The notes below the pieces were generated by a model, which saw only the letters and a list, made by a program, of their open reading frames with translations, was not told where the DNA came from and made no database searches. The position numbers and the translations under genes are program-made. A stretch of DNA of 12,998 nucleotides from Bacteroidales bacterium (GTDB taxonomy: Bacteria; Bacteroidota; Bacteroidia; Bacteroidales; Azobacteroidaceae), in the NCBI GenBank assembly GCA_020860885.1, contig JAJBTS010000156.1, positions 1-12,998 of the forward strand. The letters are read 5' to 3'. Of this stretch, positions 1-8,563 are shown piece after piece. The number at the start of each line of letters is the position of its first letter. Positions within the stretch are counted from its first letter, which is position 1.

Positions 1-1395
1 CTTCTACCTTTAATGGTTTGTTTAATCATGATTGGCTGTACTGAAAAAAAAGCAGTTCAATCGCATGTGATTTCAACCCCTACTCCAGCTCGCCCTGCTG
101 GCCAAACGGATGTATTACAGTTGAAGACAGATCCACTTCCTACTGTAAGAATAGCATTTATCGGATTAGGGATGCGCGGCCCTGGCGCTGTTAGTCGCAT
201 GACCCACATCGACGGTGTCGAAATCGTTGCTCTATGTGACGTTGTCGAAGAAAATGTAAAAAAAGTAAACAAAAGATTAACTGACAAAGGTCTTCCTGCA
301 GCACAGGAATTCTACGGAGATACTGCCGTATGGCGTCAGGTAACTGCTCTTCCTAACGTAGACCTTGTATACATAGCTACTGACTGGTTACATCATGCTC
401 AGATAGGTCTTCAGGCATTGAAAGATGGAAAACATGTGGCTATTGAAGTTCCTTCCGCTATGAACATGGAAGAAATCTGGGCTTTGATCGATGCATCAGA
501 ACAAATGCGCAAACATTGTATACCATTGGAAAACTGTGTGTACGATATGTTTGAGCTGACTACTTTAAATATGGTTCAACAAGGGGTATTAGGTGAGGTT
601 ATTCATGGTGAGGGTGCTTACATCCATGGTCTTCAACCTTATTGGGATAGATATTGGAACAACTGGCGTATGGACTACAACCAAACACATCGTGGTGACT
701 TGTATCCTACACATGGTTTGGCTCCTGTATGTCAGGCAATGAATATTCACCGCGGTGATAAAATGAATTACCTGGTTTCTGTTGACACAAAAGCCATAGG
801 AAATCCAGAATATATCAAAGAAAAAACAGGTCAGGCTCCTACAGAATTCAGAAACGGAGATCATACTTCTACATTGATCCGTACGGAAAATGGAAAATCT
901 ATATTGGTTGAGCATAATGTTACCTCTCCTCGTCCTTATGATCGCATGTATCAATTAACAGGCACAAAAGGATTCGCTAATAAATATCCTGTAGAAGGAT
1001 TTGCTATCGATGCGGGAGAAATCGATCCTGCTATAGCTGCAGACCACGAAAACTTAAACGCTCATAGCTTCGTGCCCAGAGAAGTAAGACAATCTCTAAT
1101 GGAAAAATATCAACATCCTATATCAAAAGCTATGTTTAACGAAACAGAAACAGTTTTACAGAAAGCTGAACAAGTAGGAGGCCACGGTGGAATGGACTTC
1201 ATCATGGATTATCGTTTGATTTATTGCTTACAAAATGGTCTTCCTATGGATATGGATGTATATGACCTGGCTGAATGGTGTTGTCTGATTCCATTAACGG
1301 AAATTTCTCTGGATAATAATTCCGCTCCTGTAGAAATCCCTGATTTCACTCGCGGAGCCTGGAATAAATTAGATGGGCTTAAATTTGCTCAATAA
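1..1395 (+). CDS. GH109 alpha-N-acetylgalactosaminidase lipoprotein (5'-partial)
   Basis: Gfo/Idh/MocA-fold glycosidase of family GH109, which removes terminal alpha-linked GalNAc by an NAD-dependent redox/elimination mechanism. The reading frame is open from base 1, and the first visible ATG (base 13) lies inside the hydrophobic part of a signal peptide with no basic n-region, so the true start is upstream of the window. A lipobox-like LIMIGC ends in Cys9 (counting from the ATG at 13), suggesting an outer-membrane lipoprotein. A Rossmann dinucleotide motif, GLGMRG, is at residues 51-56. Family-typical blocks follow: HVAIEVP, a YPTHGL block near residue 231, GDKMNYLVS, VTSPRPY, GGHGGMDFIMDYRLIYCL, and a closing VEIPDFTRGAWNK. 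The visible length (about 460 aa) fits nearly complete family members. The A8 run at 44-51 is in frame, unlike similar runs in the neighbours. Family assignment is strong; the exact substrate (mucin or blood-group A type) is inferred. Confidence 0.93.
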   Translation, partial: LLPLMVCLIMIGCTEKKAVQSHVISTPTPARPAGQTDVLQLKTDPLPTVRIAFIGLGMRGPGAVSRMTHIDGVEIVALCDVVEENVKKVNKRLTDKGLPAAQEFYGDTAVWRQVTALPNVDLVYIATDWLHHAQIGLQALKDGKHVAIEVPSAMNMEEIWALIDASEQMRKHCIPLENCVYDMFELTTLNMVQQGVLGEVIHGEGAYIHGLQPYWDRYWNNWRMDYNQTHRGDLYPTHGLAPVCQAMNIHRGDKMNYLVSVDTKAIGNPEYIKEKTGQAPTEFRNGDHTSTLIRTENGKSILVEHNVTSPRPYDRMYQLTGTKGFANKYPVEGFAIDAGEIDPAIAADHENLNAHSFVPREVRQSLMEKYQHPISKAMFNETETVLQKAEQVGGHGGMDFIMDYRLIYCLQNGLPMDMDVYDLAEWCCLIPLTEISLDNNSAPVEIPDFTRGAWNKLDGLKFAQ

Positions 1396-1441
1396 ATAAA
1401 GATTCCGAGATATTTTCGACATTTATAAGCCGAATATTTAT

Positions 1442-1466
1442 GACCCAGGGTGAATAATCCTGGGTC
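1442..1466 (+). terminator. Intrinsic terminator-like hairpin after GH109
   Basis: A perfect 8-bp stem, GACCCAGG (1442-1449) pairing with CCTGGGTC (1459-1466), encloses a 9-nt AT-rich loop and is followed by an AT-rich tail (TATTAAATTT). It sits about 45 bases after the GH109 stop and about 70 bases before the GH2 start, so it probably separates the two transcripts. The downstream T-run is weak, so some read-through is possible. Confidence 0.65.
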
Positions 1467-2349
1467 TATTAAATTTCCCAGACATATATTATTATGTTAA
1501 ACTATTATACATATTCTTTTTATTATTTATTTTCATGAAAAACATTACCAAAGAATTCTATTTCTTGCTTACACTCCTATTTATGCCATTCATCATTTCC
1601 GCAAATGATTCACTTCCTTACTGGAAAGATGTAAGTATAGTTGAAGTAAATAAAGAAGCTCCTCGTACTTCCTTCATGAGTTATGACAGCCAGACAAGCG
1701 CACTCAAAGCTCTTGAATCTCCTTATTTCGATTATACAAAAAGCCCGTATTTCTATCTGTTGAACGGCACATGGAAATTTTATTTTGTAGATGCCTACAA
1801 AGATTTGCCTGATAATATTACAGATGCCTCTGTCGACATTTCTTCCTGGCACAATATACAGGTTCCCGGAAATTGGGAATTACAAGGTTTCGGAGAAGCC
1901 TACTATGTAAACCAACGATACGAATTTGAAGCTTCCAATCCAAGACCGCCATTACTTCCCGAAGAAAATCCGGTCGGAGTATATCGACGGGATATAGACA
2001 TTCCGGCAGATTGGATGAACAGAGATATTTTCCTGCATATTGCAGGTGCTAAATCAGGAGTATATGTATATATAAACGGACAGGAAGTCGGTTACAGCGA
2101 AGATTCGAAAGACCCGGCTGAGTTTTTAATCAATCCGTATGTGAAAACCGGGAAAAATGTACTTACCCTTAAGATCTTCCGTTGGAGCACAGGAAGCTTT
2201 CTGGAAAGTCAGGATTTTCTCCGGGTAAGTGGTATTGAACGGGATGTATTCATCTGGTCACAACCGAAAACAGCTATTCAGGATTTCAGGATAAAATCTA
2301 CTTTGGATAAAGAATATAAAGACGGCGTTTTTACACTAGCCATTGATGT

Positions 2350-2356
2350 AAAAAAA
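2350..2356 (+). other. First GH2 frameshift: A7 tract with one extra A
   Basis: Reading from 1535 runs through GTA AAA AAA CAC and ends at the TGA at 2393-2395. With one A removed, the text reads GTA AAA AAC ACC AAC AAC TCA, i.e. VKNTNNSEKSVLVKYEL, which joins smoothly to the next fragment and has the character of a GH2 Ig-like domain strand. The TTG at 2382 is a codon inside the restored frame, not a credible independent start. The exact base is ambiguous within the run. Confidence 0.85.
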
Positions 2357-3906
2357 CACCAACAACTCAGAAAAGTCTGTTTTGGTAAAATATGAGCTAA
2401 AAGATGATAAGGGAAACATCGTAGGAACAGCCAATCAAAATGCAAAAATAGAAGCCAATGGGAAGAAAACAGTGAAATTTGATCAAACCATTGAGGATGT
2501 AAAAAAATGGACTTCGGAATATCCGAATCTCTATCAATTATTAATGACTATCGAAGAAAACGGAAGAACCACTGAAGTCGTTCCTTTTCGCGTCGGATTC
2601 CGTAAAATAGAAATCAAGAACAGCGGATTACAAGTTGGCGACAGAAATTTATGGTCGTTTTACATAAACAATCAACCCATTAAACTGAAGGGAGTAAACA
2701 TCCACGAAACAACTGAAGACGGACATTATGTTAAGCCGGAGCAAATGATCCGGAATTTCGAAATCATGCGTCTCAACAATATAAATTCAGTTCGATTGAG
2801 TCATTACCCACAAGACAGGAAATTCTATGAAATGTGCGATGTGTATGGACTTTATGTTTACGACGAAGCAAATATCGAGTCTCACGGGATGTATTACGAT
2901 CGCTTTATGGACGATCAGAGAAAAGGTACTGTGGGTCATATAGACGGATACAACCGAGCTACTTTAGGAGATAATCTGGATTACATGGAAAGCCATATGT
3001 CCCGTTTCAGGAATATGTTCGAACGGAATAAGAATTATGCTTCGCTCACTATTTGGTCATTAGGAAACGAAGCCGGAAACGGACGTAACTTCTACGCAGG
3101 CTATACCTTACTGAAATACCTCGATAAGGATATGATGGAACGCCCGGTATGCTACGAACGAGCCAAATGGGAATGGAACACAGATATGTATGTTCCTCAA
3201 TATCCATCAGCGGAAGGACTTATTGAACTGGGTGAAACCGGAGGTGCAACCATATGGGGAGTAACAGGATTTCCGGAATCCCGATACGAAAGAACCAATG
3301 TCGCAATTCCTGTTGTACCTTCCGAATATTCTCATGCTATGGGGAATTCCAGCGGAAATCTTTGGGACCAATGGCAGGCTATTTACAAATATCCTATCCT
3401 TCAGGGAGGATATATCTGGGAATGGATAGACCACGCTGTGAAGTATGTAAAAAACGGACGGGAAATCTGGGCATACGGTGGTGACTTCGGAGAAAACCAA
3501 CCCTCGGATGGAAACTTTGTTGCGGATGGAATCGTAGGTCCGGATCAGCATCCTCATCCGGCAATGGCTGAAGTGAAGTATGTTCATCAAAACGTTGCGT
3601 TTGAAGCAGACGATTTAAAAACCGGAAAAGTTAAAGTAAGAAATCGATTTTATTTCTCAGACCTTTCCAGATATACTGTTAAATATAAAATACTCGAAAA
3701 CGGGAAACAGATAAAAGAATCGGTATTAAACATTAGTCTGGCACCTCAGGATTCTACTGTTGTAACGATTCCTGTTGCAAATCTGAAAGCAAAACCAGGA
3801 GTAGAATACTTTCTGAATTTTGAAGTAACAACAAAGGAACCGGAACCCCTTACTCCTATCGGACACGTTATTGCTCATGAGCAATTTCTGCTGCCTGTCA
3901 AAGCTG

Positions 3907-3913
3907 AAAAAAA
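3907..3913 (+). other. Second GH2 frameshift: A7 tract with one extra A
   Basis: The middle fragment reads GCT GAA AAA AAC AGT ATT TAA, stopping at 3921-3923. With one A removed it reads GCT GAA AAA ACA GTA TTT AAG, i.e. PVKAEKTVFKNTSGP, continuing into the small-chain domain in the third frame. The sign (+1) and tract length match the first lesion of the same gene. Confidence 0.87.
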
Positions 3914-5068
3914 CAGTATTTAAGAATACCAGCGGGCCTCAGTTAGCGGTTTCTAACAATGGAAATATTTTGTCTGTAACTTCATCCAAAGTAAATTTCG
4001 TATTTGATAAGCAACAAGGTATTGTTACATCTTATAAAGTGGATGGTGAAGAGTACTTCAAAGATGGTTTTGGAATCCAACCCAACTTTTGGCGTGGGCC
4101 CACAGATAACGATTATGGAAATAAAGCGCCTCATCGTCTACAGGTATGGAAAGAATCCAGCAAAGATTTTAAAATAGCGGATGCGGAGGTAAAAGTGGAA
4201 GGCTCTGTAGCAAATATGTCTGTTACGTATGCTCTGGCTGCAGGAAACTATTATATAGTGAATTATAAAATTTATCCTTCCGGAATTGTAAATGCCGCAA
4301 TACGTTTTACTTCTGCAGACGCCGACGAACGGGAAGCTGGTCTATCCCGTGCAGCAATGGAATTTACAGTATCCGGAGCAACAGGCGTAGGAGCTGAAGA
4401 ACAAAGGACGAAAACATCCCAACTCGAGGTACCCCGCATTGGTGTTCGTTTTCGCCTGCCCGCATCCATGAATCAGGTGCAATATCTGGGACGTGGCCCG
4501 GAAGAAAATTATCTGGATAGAAACAAAGGCACTTTAGTGGGCCTCTATCAAACAACCGCTGAAGATCTGTATCATCCCTATGTTCGCCCTCAGGAAAACG
4601 GACATCATACGGAAACCCGTTGGGTGGCTTTAAATCAGAAAAATGGAAAAGGGTTGCTCATTGAAGCTGACAATACCATTGGGTTTAATGCCTTAAGAAA
4701 TCCGGTAGAAGACTTTGATGATGAAAATTCTGATGAACCTTATCAGTTCAGGAATATTGCCCCATCTTATAAAAGAGTGGATGAAAACAACATTCCTTTG
4801 CCCGAAGATCAAAGTCTTGAAAATGCAAAAAATAACTTACCCAAACATACTCACGCAGCGGATATCATTCCCCGTGATTTTGTGGAAGTATGCGTAGATA
4901 TGAAACAATACGGAGTGGCAGGGTACAACAGTTGGGGTGCAAGACCTCTGCCCGAATACAGTATCTATGCGAATCAGGAATACAACTGGGGTTTCACTCT
5001 GATTCCGGTGAATAATACTTCGGAAATTACCAAGAAGACAGGATTTGCATACTAAGGAAATATAATGG

Positions 5069-5112
5069 TTGCTTTAGTGGGCGGAGAAAATCGTTCCAAC
5101 CCACTAAAGCAA
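5069..5112 (+). terminator. Long hairpin after GH2, probable terminator
   Basis: A perfect 13-bp inverted repeat: TTGCTTTAGTGGG (5069-5081) and CCCACTAAAGCAA (5100-5112), with an 18-nt loop, beginning 13 bases after the GH2 stop codon. The downstream tail is A-rich rather than T-rich, so this is either a weak intrinsic terminator or an mRNA 3'-end stabiliser. It separates GH2 from the operon starting at 5181. No promoter for that operon could be picked out in the AT-rich 5113-5180 stretch. Confidence 0.6.
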
Positions 5113-5180
5113 AAGAATTAAATACCCATACAAAAACAAATTAAAAACAAAGAAACAATAACCTAATTATTTTTAGAATC

Positions 5181-5675
5181 ATGAAAAAACTTTTTTTATT
5201 ATTTATTTTAACAAGTATTCCATTTTTATATGGGACAGCACAGGAAGAAGCAGCAATTTCTGCTGGTAAAAGCAACGCTGAAGAGACTCATGGATTAGTA
5301 GGTGTATGGCAGATGTGTATTTTAGTACCTAACCCCGAAAATCCGGAAGATATTCAATTACGTCGCACACCTGCTTTCAAGTTCTTAAATAAAGACGGAA
5401 GTTTTTATAATATGGTCCTGAGTCAACAAACATCTAATATTACGGCTCTGGGTTCTTTTGAAATCAATTCAGAGGATAGTTATACGGAAAACGTCGATCA
5501 ATCGTATACCAATCCTAATGATAACAACAGAAAAAACAGGCTAAATTACGAACTTACCAATGAGGGAAGATTTTTACTTATTAAATACTTTACGACGAAC
5601 AGTGCGGGTGAAGCAGGTGAAGCCCGGGAACTTTGGGTTAAGGTAGAACCGGGGAATCCTTTTCAACAAAAATAA
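5181..5675 (+). CDS. Small secreted DUF4488-like protein
   Basis: A 164-aa exported protein of unproven function. The start is the ATG after an A/T-rich leader. MKKLFLLFILTSIPFLYGTAQ is a clear signal peptide with likely cleavage near TAQ|EE; no lipobox Cys is present. The mature part opens with GLVGVWQMC, followed by FKFLNKDGSFYNM, GSFEIN, YELTNEGRFLLIKYFT and ELWVKVEP. That pattern of short beta strands with an N-terminal GxW is lipocalin-like and resembles the Bacteroidota DUF4488 family, where small secreted proteins occur beside glycan-degrading genes. It is the first gene of the 5181-12315 unit, 66 bases before the DUF4832 gene. Its T7 run (5191-5197) in the signal peptide is in frame. 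The family match is from memory of the pattern, so moderate; a binding or chaperone role is speculation. Confidence 0.72.
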   Translation: MKKLFLLFILTSIPFLYGTAQEEAAISAGKSNAEETHGLVGVWQMCILVPNPENPEDIQLRRTPAFKFLNKDGSFYNMVLSQQTSNITALGSFEINSEDSYTENVDQSYTNPNDNNRKNRLNYELTNEGRFLLIKYFTTNSAGEAGEARELWVKVEPGNPFQQK

Positions 5676-5741
5676 CGCTAGCTCAAAATGTCATTCTGAA
5701 ACAGAATACCATATAATATTAAATTTAATCCACAAAAAACA

Positions 5742-7295
5742 ATGTTCACAAAAACTACCTTATTTTTATTATCTTTTTTGTGCTTTACGATCTCCGTAAG
5801 CGCACAAGATCTATTTGTGTCGTCGGTAGAGTCTATGGCGCCCGTAGACAAAAAACCGTTATGGAATCCCGACAGGGGGCTGCATCTGGAATCTATTTAT
5901 CAGGTATTCGATACGGAAGGATATATCCCGAACCCTTACGGCAGGGGAGCCGGACAAGGCCAGGTGGGAGTTGAATCTTATCCCGACGGATTTATGGATA
6001 AACGGAATCAGGATTTCCAGTCCGAAGGAGATTCTATAACTATTACTTAATTGTATATCTATTTAACAGCTTTCTGGGATACGGATGTAATTTCGGAAGC
6101 GGGATTAAAAAATATACAAACTCTCTTTGATGGCTTAAGGGAACACAAAGTAAAAGCCATATTGCGTTTTGCTTACAGCCGCGACGACGGGACCATAGGC
6201 AATGGCCACTCTGGAAAAAATCCGGGATACAGCCGTACAATGAAGCATTTAGAACAACTGAAACCTCTTATCCGACAAAACTGGGATGTGGTCGCTGTTG
6301 TAGAAGTCGGTTTAATAGGAACATGGGGAGAATGGAGCCCTCGGTATACTACTGCCAGTCAGAATACATCCATAGCAAAAACCATGTTTGAAATTATTCC
6401 GGAAGGATACGGAATGGTCGTTCGATACATCGATATAAGAAATAGCCTAGCCTCCGTTCTGACTGCTTCACAAATGAATTACATTGGTTTTTGCAACGAT
6501 TATTTTACTACAGGATTAAAAAATTGCGGAAGCAGCGACTGGTGCATGAACAGCGCCGACTATAAACAGGTTGCTGATAAATCTTTTACTTTTTATATGA
6601 GAGGAGAAGTTCCGTACAACGAAGGACCTCCCTGGGGATTCGACATTATTATGGAACCCGACAGCGTATTAAAAGTACTCAAAGATCATCACTATTCAGC
6701 GATGGATATTACTCAAAACTTCAAAGATAATATTACGTATTGGAAAACAGCAGCAGTATATCCCGACAAGCTGGAGAAAAACAATATTTTCTTTGATGAA
6801 AATTATTTTATTGAAGGAAACAACCAACAAAGAGTTCCTCGCACCCTTTATCAGTTTATCAGAGATCATTTGGGTTACCGCCTGAATGTAATGAAAGATC
6901 CGGTCCTGAAAAAGGAAGGCAATGAATTTGTTTACGATATTAAAATTACCAATACAGGTTTTGCTACTGTGCTTAATCCTAAACCTGTATATCTGGTATG
7001 GATCAATGAAAATAATGAAATTGCTAAAGAAATAGAACTCACGGATGTAAATCCAAGAGATTGGCAACCTTGGGAAAAAGGGAAGCCTACGGAATTACTG
7101 ACTCATACCATCTCAGGAAAAACCCTTGTGGATCTTTCCGGTAAATATAAAGTAGGTATCTGGATACCGGATAGCCAGCCGACCGTTAAGAATGAACCGG
7201 CGTATTGCATCAAATTCGCAACGGACAATCAAGCAGTTATCCATTGGTACAACGAAACTCACGCGGTTAATATAATCGGAGAAATTGAGTTTTAA
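5742..7295 (+). pseudogene. DUF4874/DUF4832 putative glycosidase, interrupted by in-frame TAA
   Basis: A 517-codon secreted protein interrupted by TAA at codon 103 (6048-6050); both sides are in the same frame and match the intact paralog at 8564-10108 end to end. It has a signal peptide (hydrophobic run ending SVSAQ), then a DUF4874-like N-terminal TIM-barrel half (NPDRGLHLE, KAILRFAYS, WGEWS with Glu197) and a DUF4832-like C-terminal half (IRDHLGYRLNV, ITNTGFATVLNP, WQPW). The paralog has TQLYMYL where this gene has T-stop-LYIYL, so a CAA Gln codon has apparently become TAA. Restart at the TTG after the stop is unlikely because it would lack a signal peptide and the first barrel strands. 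These families are considered probable TIM-barrel sugar hydrolases, without a proven substrate as far as I know. The next gene starts 30 bases downstream. Confidence 0.88.
6048..6050 (+). other. Nonsense TAA replacing a probable CAA (Gln)
   Basis: Here the reading is ATT ACT TAA TTG TAT ATC TAT; the paralog at 8873-8890 reads CTT ACG CAA TTG TAT ATG. A single C-to-T transition explains the stop. Unlike the other lesions in this window it is a substitution, not a homopolymer indel. Confidence 0.85.
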
Positions 7296-7325
7296 TTTTT
7301 ATTCATTAAAGAAAATATTACAATC

Positions 7326-8553
7326 ATGAAAAAAAAGAATTTTATTCGCAATTATTATACTGACGCTTAGTCTCTCAAAAGTTTTTTCCCAATCACCTCT
7401 GGCAAGTACAGCAGAAGATCCTTTCTGGTACTACATTCAGGTAGAAGGGGAAAGCGACCGTGCCAACCTTGTTTTTACTGCTGAAAACAATAAAGTATAC
7501 GGAAGAGCTATGGCCGACACCGCAGATAAAGCCAAAACGGCCACTCAACTGTGGCGTTTCGAAATAGAAAATAATAAATATACCATTATCAATAAATCGA
7601 CAGGGGCAAAAATTGACGCAGGTTTCGATTCAGCCAAAAAAATCAGCAATATGATACTCAATGAAAATCCTGCAGCCGAATGGGAATTGATAAAAATTGG
7701 AAATTATTTCAATATCAAATCTACAAAAGTACCCACAGGAGGAGGAAGTTCCAATATCTATGCTCACCAGGGAAGTAACTGGGACAACCGGAATTATGTT
7801 CTTATGCTTGAAGTTTCTACCTACAACGCTACTGCAAATTCAAAATTCAAATTTGTTGAATTTGAAAAGTTTGAAATAGAATATAGTACTGACGATAAAG
7901 AAATATGGTATTACATCAGTAGCGCACACCCCGATTATAAAGATAAAGGTATCAAAGATGCAGCTACGGAGAGCTTTCCATATGTAAACTTTACTTTGGA
8001 AACGATTGAGGAAAGTAATGAGTATCAACAATGGAAAGTAGTGAAGAAATCGAATGCAGCCAACGAGGAAAAGGTACATTTGATCAATAAAGTTACTAAA
8101 AATCTTATTCAGGCGAAATCCGTAACCAACGAATTTTATAAATATACTCAGGCAACCACAGATTTATCTTCTGATAAGGGATGGACAACAAAATATTTGC
8201 AAAGAGGACAGTTTGAAATATCCGGCGAAGAAGAAGACGGTGTTTACCGCTATCTGAATGCATCAAACAGCGAAAAGAAATACCCTGATTTTTACGATGA
8301 AAATGAAAGCCTGAATAGTACCTTTGCATGGTTCTTTAAGAAAGTCGAAGGCTACTGGACCAGTACTCCCGTTATAGATGGAGAAAATATTTTCAAAGTC
8401 TATTCCCGCAACCGTTATGTGATAGTGGAAGGAAGTGATAACTATACCATACATACGATTGAAGGAATAAAAGTGAATAAAGAGAAACAGCTTCCTCCGG
8501 GAATTTATCTGGTTACCGTAGAAGGAAAAACAACTAAATTACTTGTAAAATAA
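7326..8553 (+). pseudogene. Secreted two-module beta-trefoil lectin-like protein with C-terminal sorting-like domain, frameshifted in the signal peptide
   Basis: As written, the ATG at 7326 gives only 14 codons before TAG, because of an A8 run at 7329-7336. Removing one A gives a 408-aa protein with a classical signal peptide (MKKRILFAIIILTLSLSKVFSQ). Two related modules follow, each opening with WYYI (Trp34 and Trp194) and carrying a ricin-type QxW motif (QLW at 74-76, QQW at 234-236) followed by KxxxINKxTxxxI-like text. The last 60 residues (VIDGENIF..., IEGIKVN, LPPGIYLVTVEGKTTKLLVK) resemble the short C-terminal sorting domain linked to type IX secretion or surface anchoring in Bacteroidota. 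The role is probably glycan binding at the surface; no catalytic motif was seen. An internal start at Met62 (7510) would lack any export signal and is unlikely to be native. It sits between the two DUF4832 paralogs, 10 bases before the second. Confidence 0.78.
7329..7336 (+). other. Frameshift in A8 tract of signal peptide (lectin-like gene)
   Basis: With A8 the text reads ATG AAA AAA AAG AAT TTT and reaches a TAG at 7368-7370. With A7 it reads ATG AAA AAA AGA ATT TTA TTC GCA, a perfect lipophilic signal peptide continuous with the long downstream frame. A run directly after the start codon is a typical place for reversible slippage. Confidence 0.85.
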
Positions 8554-8563
8554 CTATTTAATC

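Larger units (their letters stand above)
1535..5055 (+). pseudogene. Secreted GH2 beta-galactosidase (LacZ-type), broken by two frameshifts
   Basis: Three overlapping reading frames (1535-2395, to 3923, to 5055) together encode one large GH2 beta-galactosidase, which would hydrolyse terminal beta-galactosides in the periplasm or at the outer membrane. Removing one A from each of two A7 runs (2350-2356 and 3907-3913) restores a single 1172-aa protein. It starts with a signal peptide (hydrophobic stretch ending ..FIISA, cleavage near residue 23). The GH2 sugar-binding and Ig-like domains follow, then the TIM barrel with acid/base Glu512 in SLGNEAGNG and nucleophile Glu597 in PSEYSHAMGNSSG, a linker/DUF4981-like region, and the LacZ small-chain domain (NFWRGPTDND from residue 850, YLGRGPEENYLD, GHHTETRW, AGYNSWG). 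Catalytic residues and all domains are otherwise intact, so damage is recent or artefactual. It is somewhat longer than E. coli LacZ (1024 aa). As written, translation stops after 286 aa with no active site. Confidence 0.9.

Noticed and set aside
1483..1497. Inverted repeat ACATA...TATGT before the GH2 gene, considered as an operator
   Set aside because: Five bases per arm in very AT-rich DNA is expected by chance, and no regulator or second copy supports it.
2350..2356. Programmed -1 ribosomal frameshift on the A7 run
   Set aside because: The downstream frame is reached by a +1 (skip one base) move; a -1 slip would enter a frame that does not encode the GH2 continuation. The same holds for 3907-3913.
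2382..3923. Separate GH2 gene starting at TTG 2382
   Set aside because: It starts mid-domain, overlaps the preceding fragment, and the restored frame runs through it without a break in family sequence.
5113..5180. Bacteroidota-type promoter (TTTG / TAnnTTTG) ahead of the five-gene unit
   Set aside because: No convincing pair of boxes with the right spacing could be found by eye; the stretch is simply A-rich.
6051..7295. Independent gene starting at TTG 6051
   Set aside because: It begins directly after the TAA in the same frame, lacks a signal peptide, and aligns with the middle of the intact paralog, so it is the downstream part of one interrupted gene.
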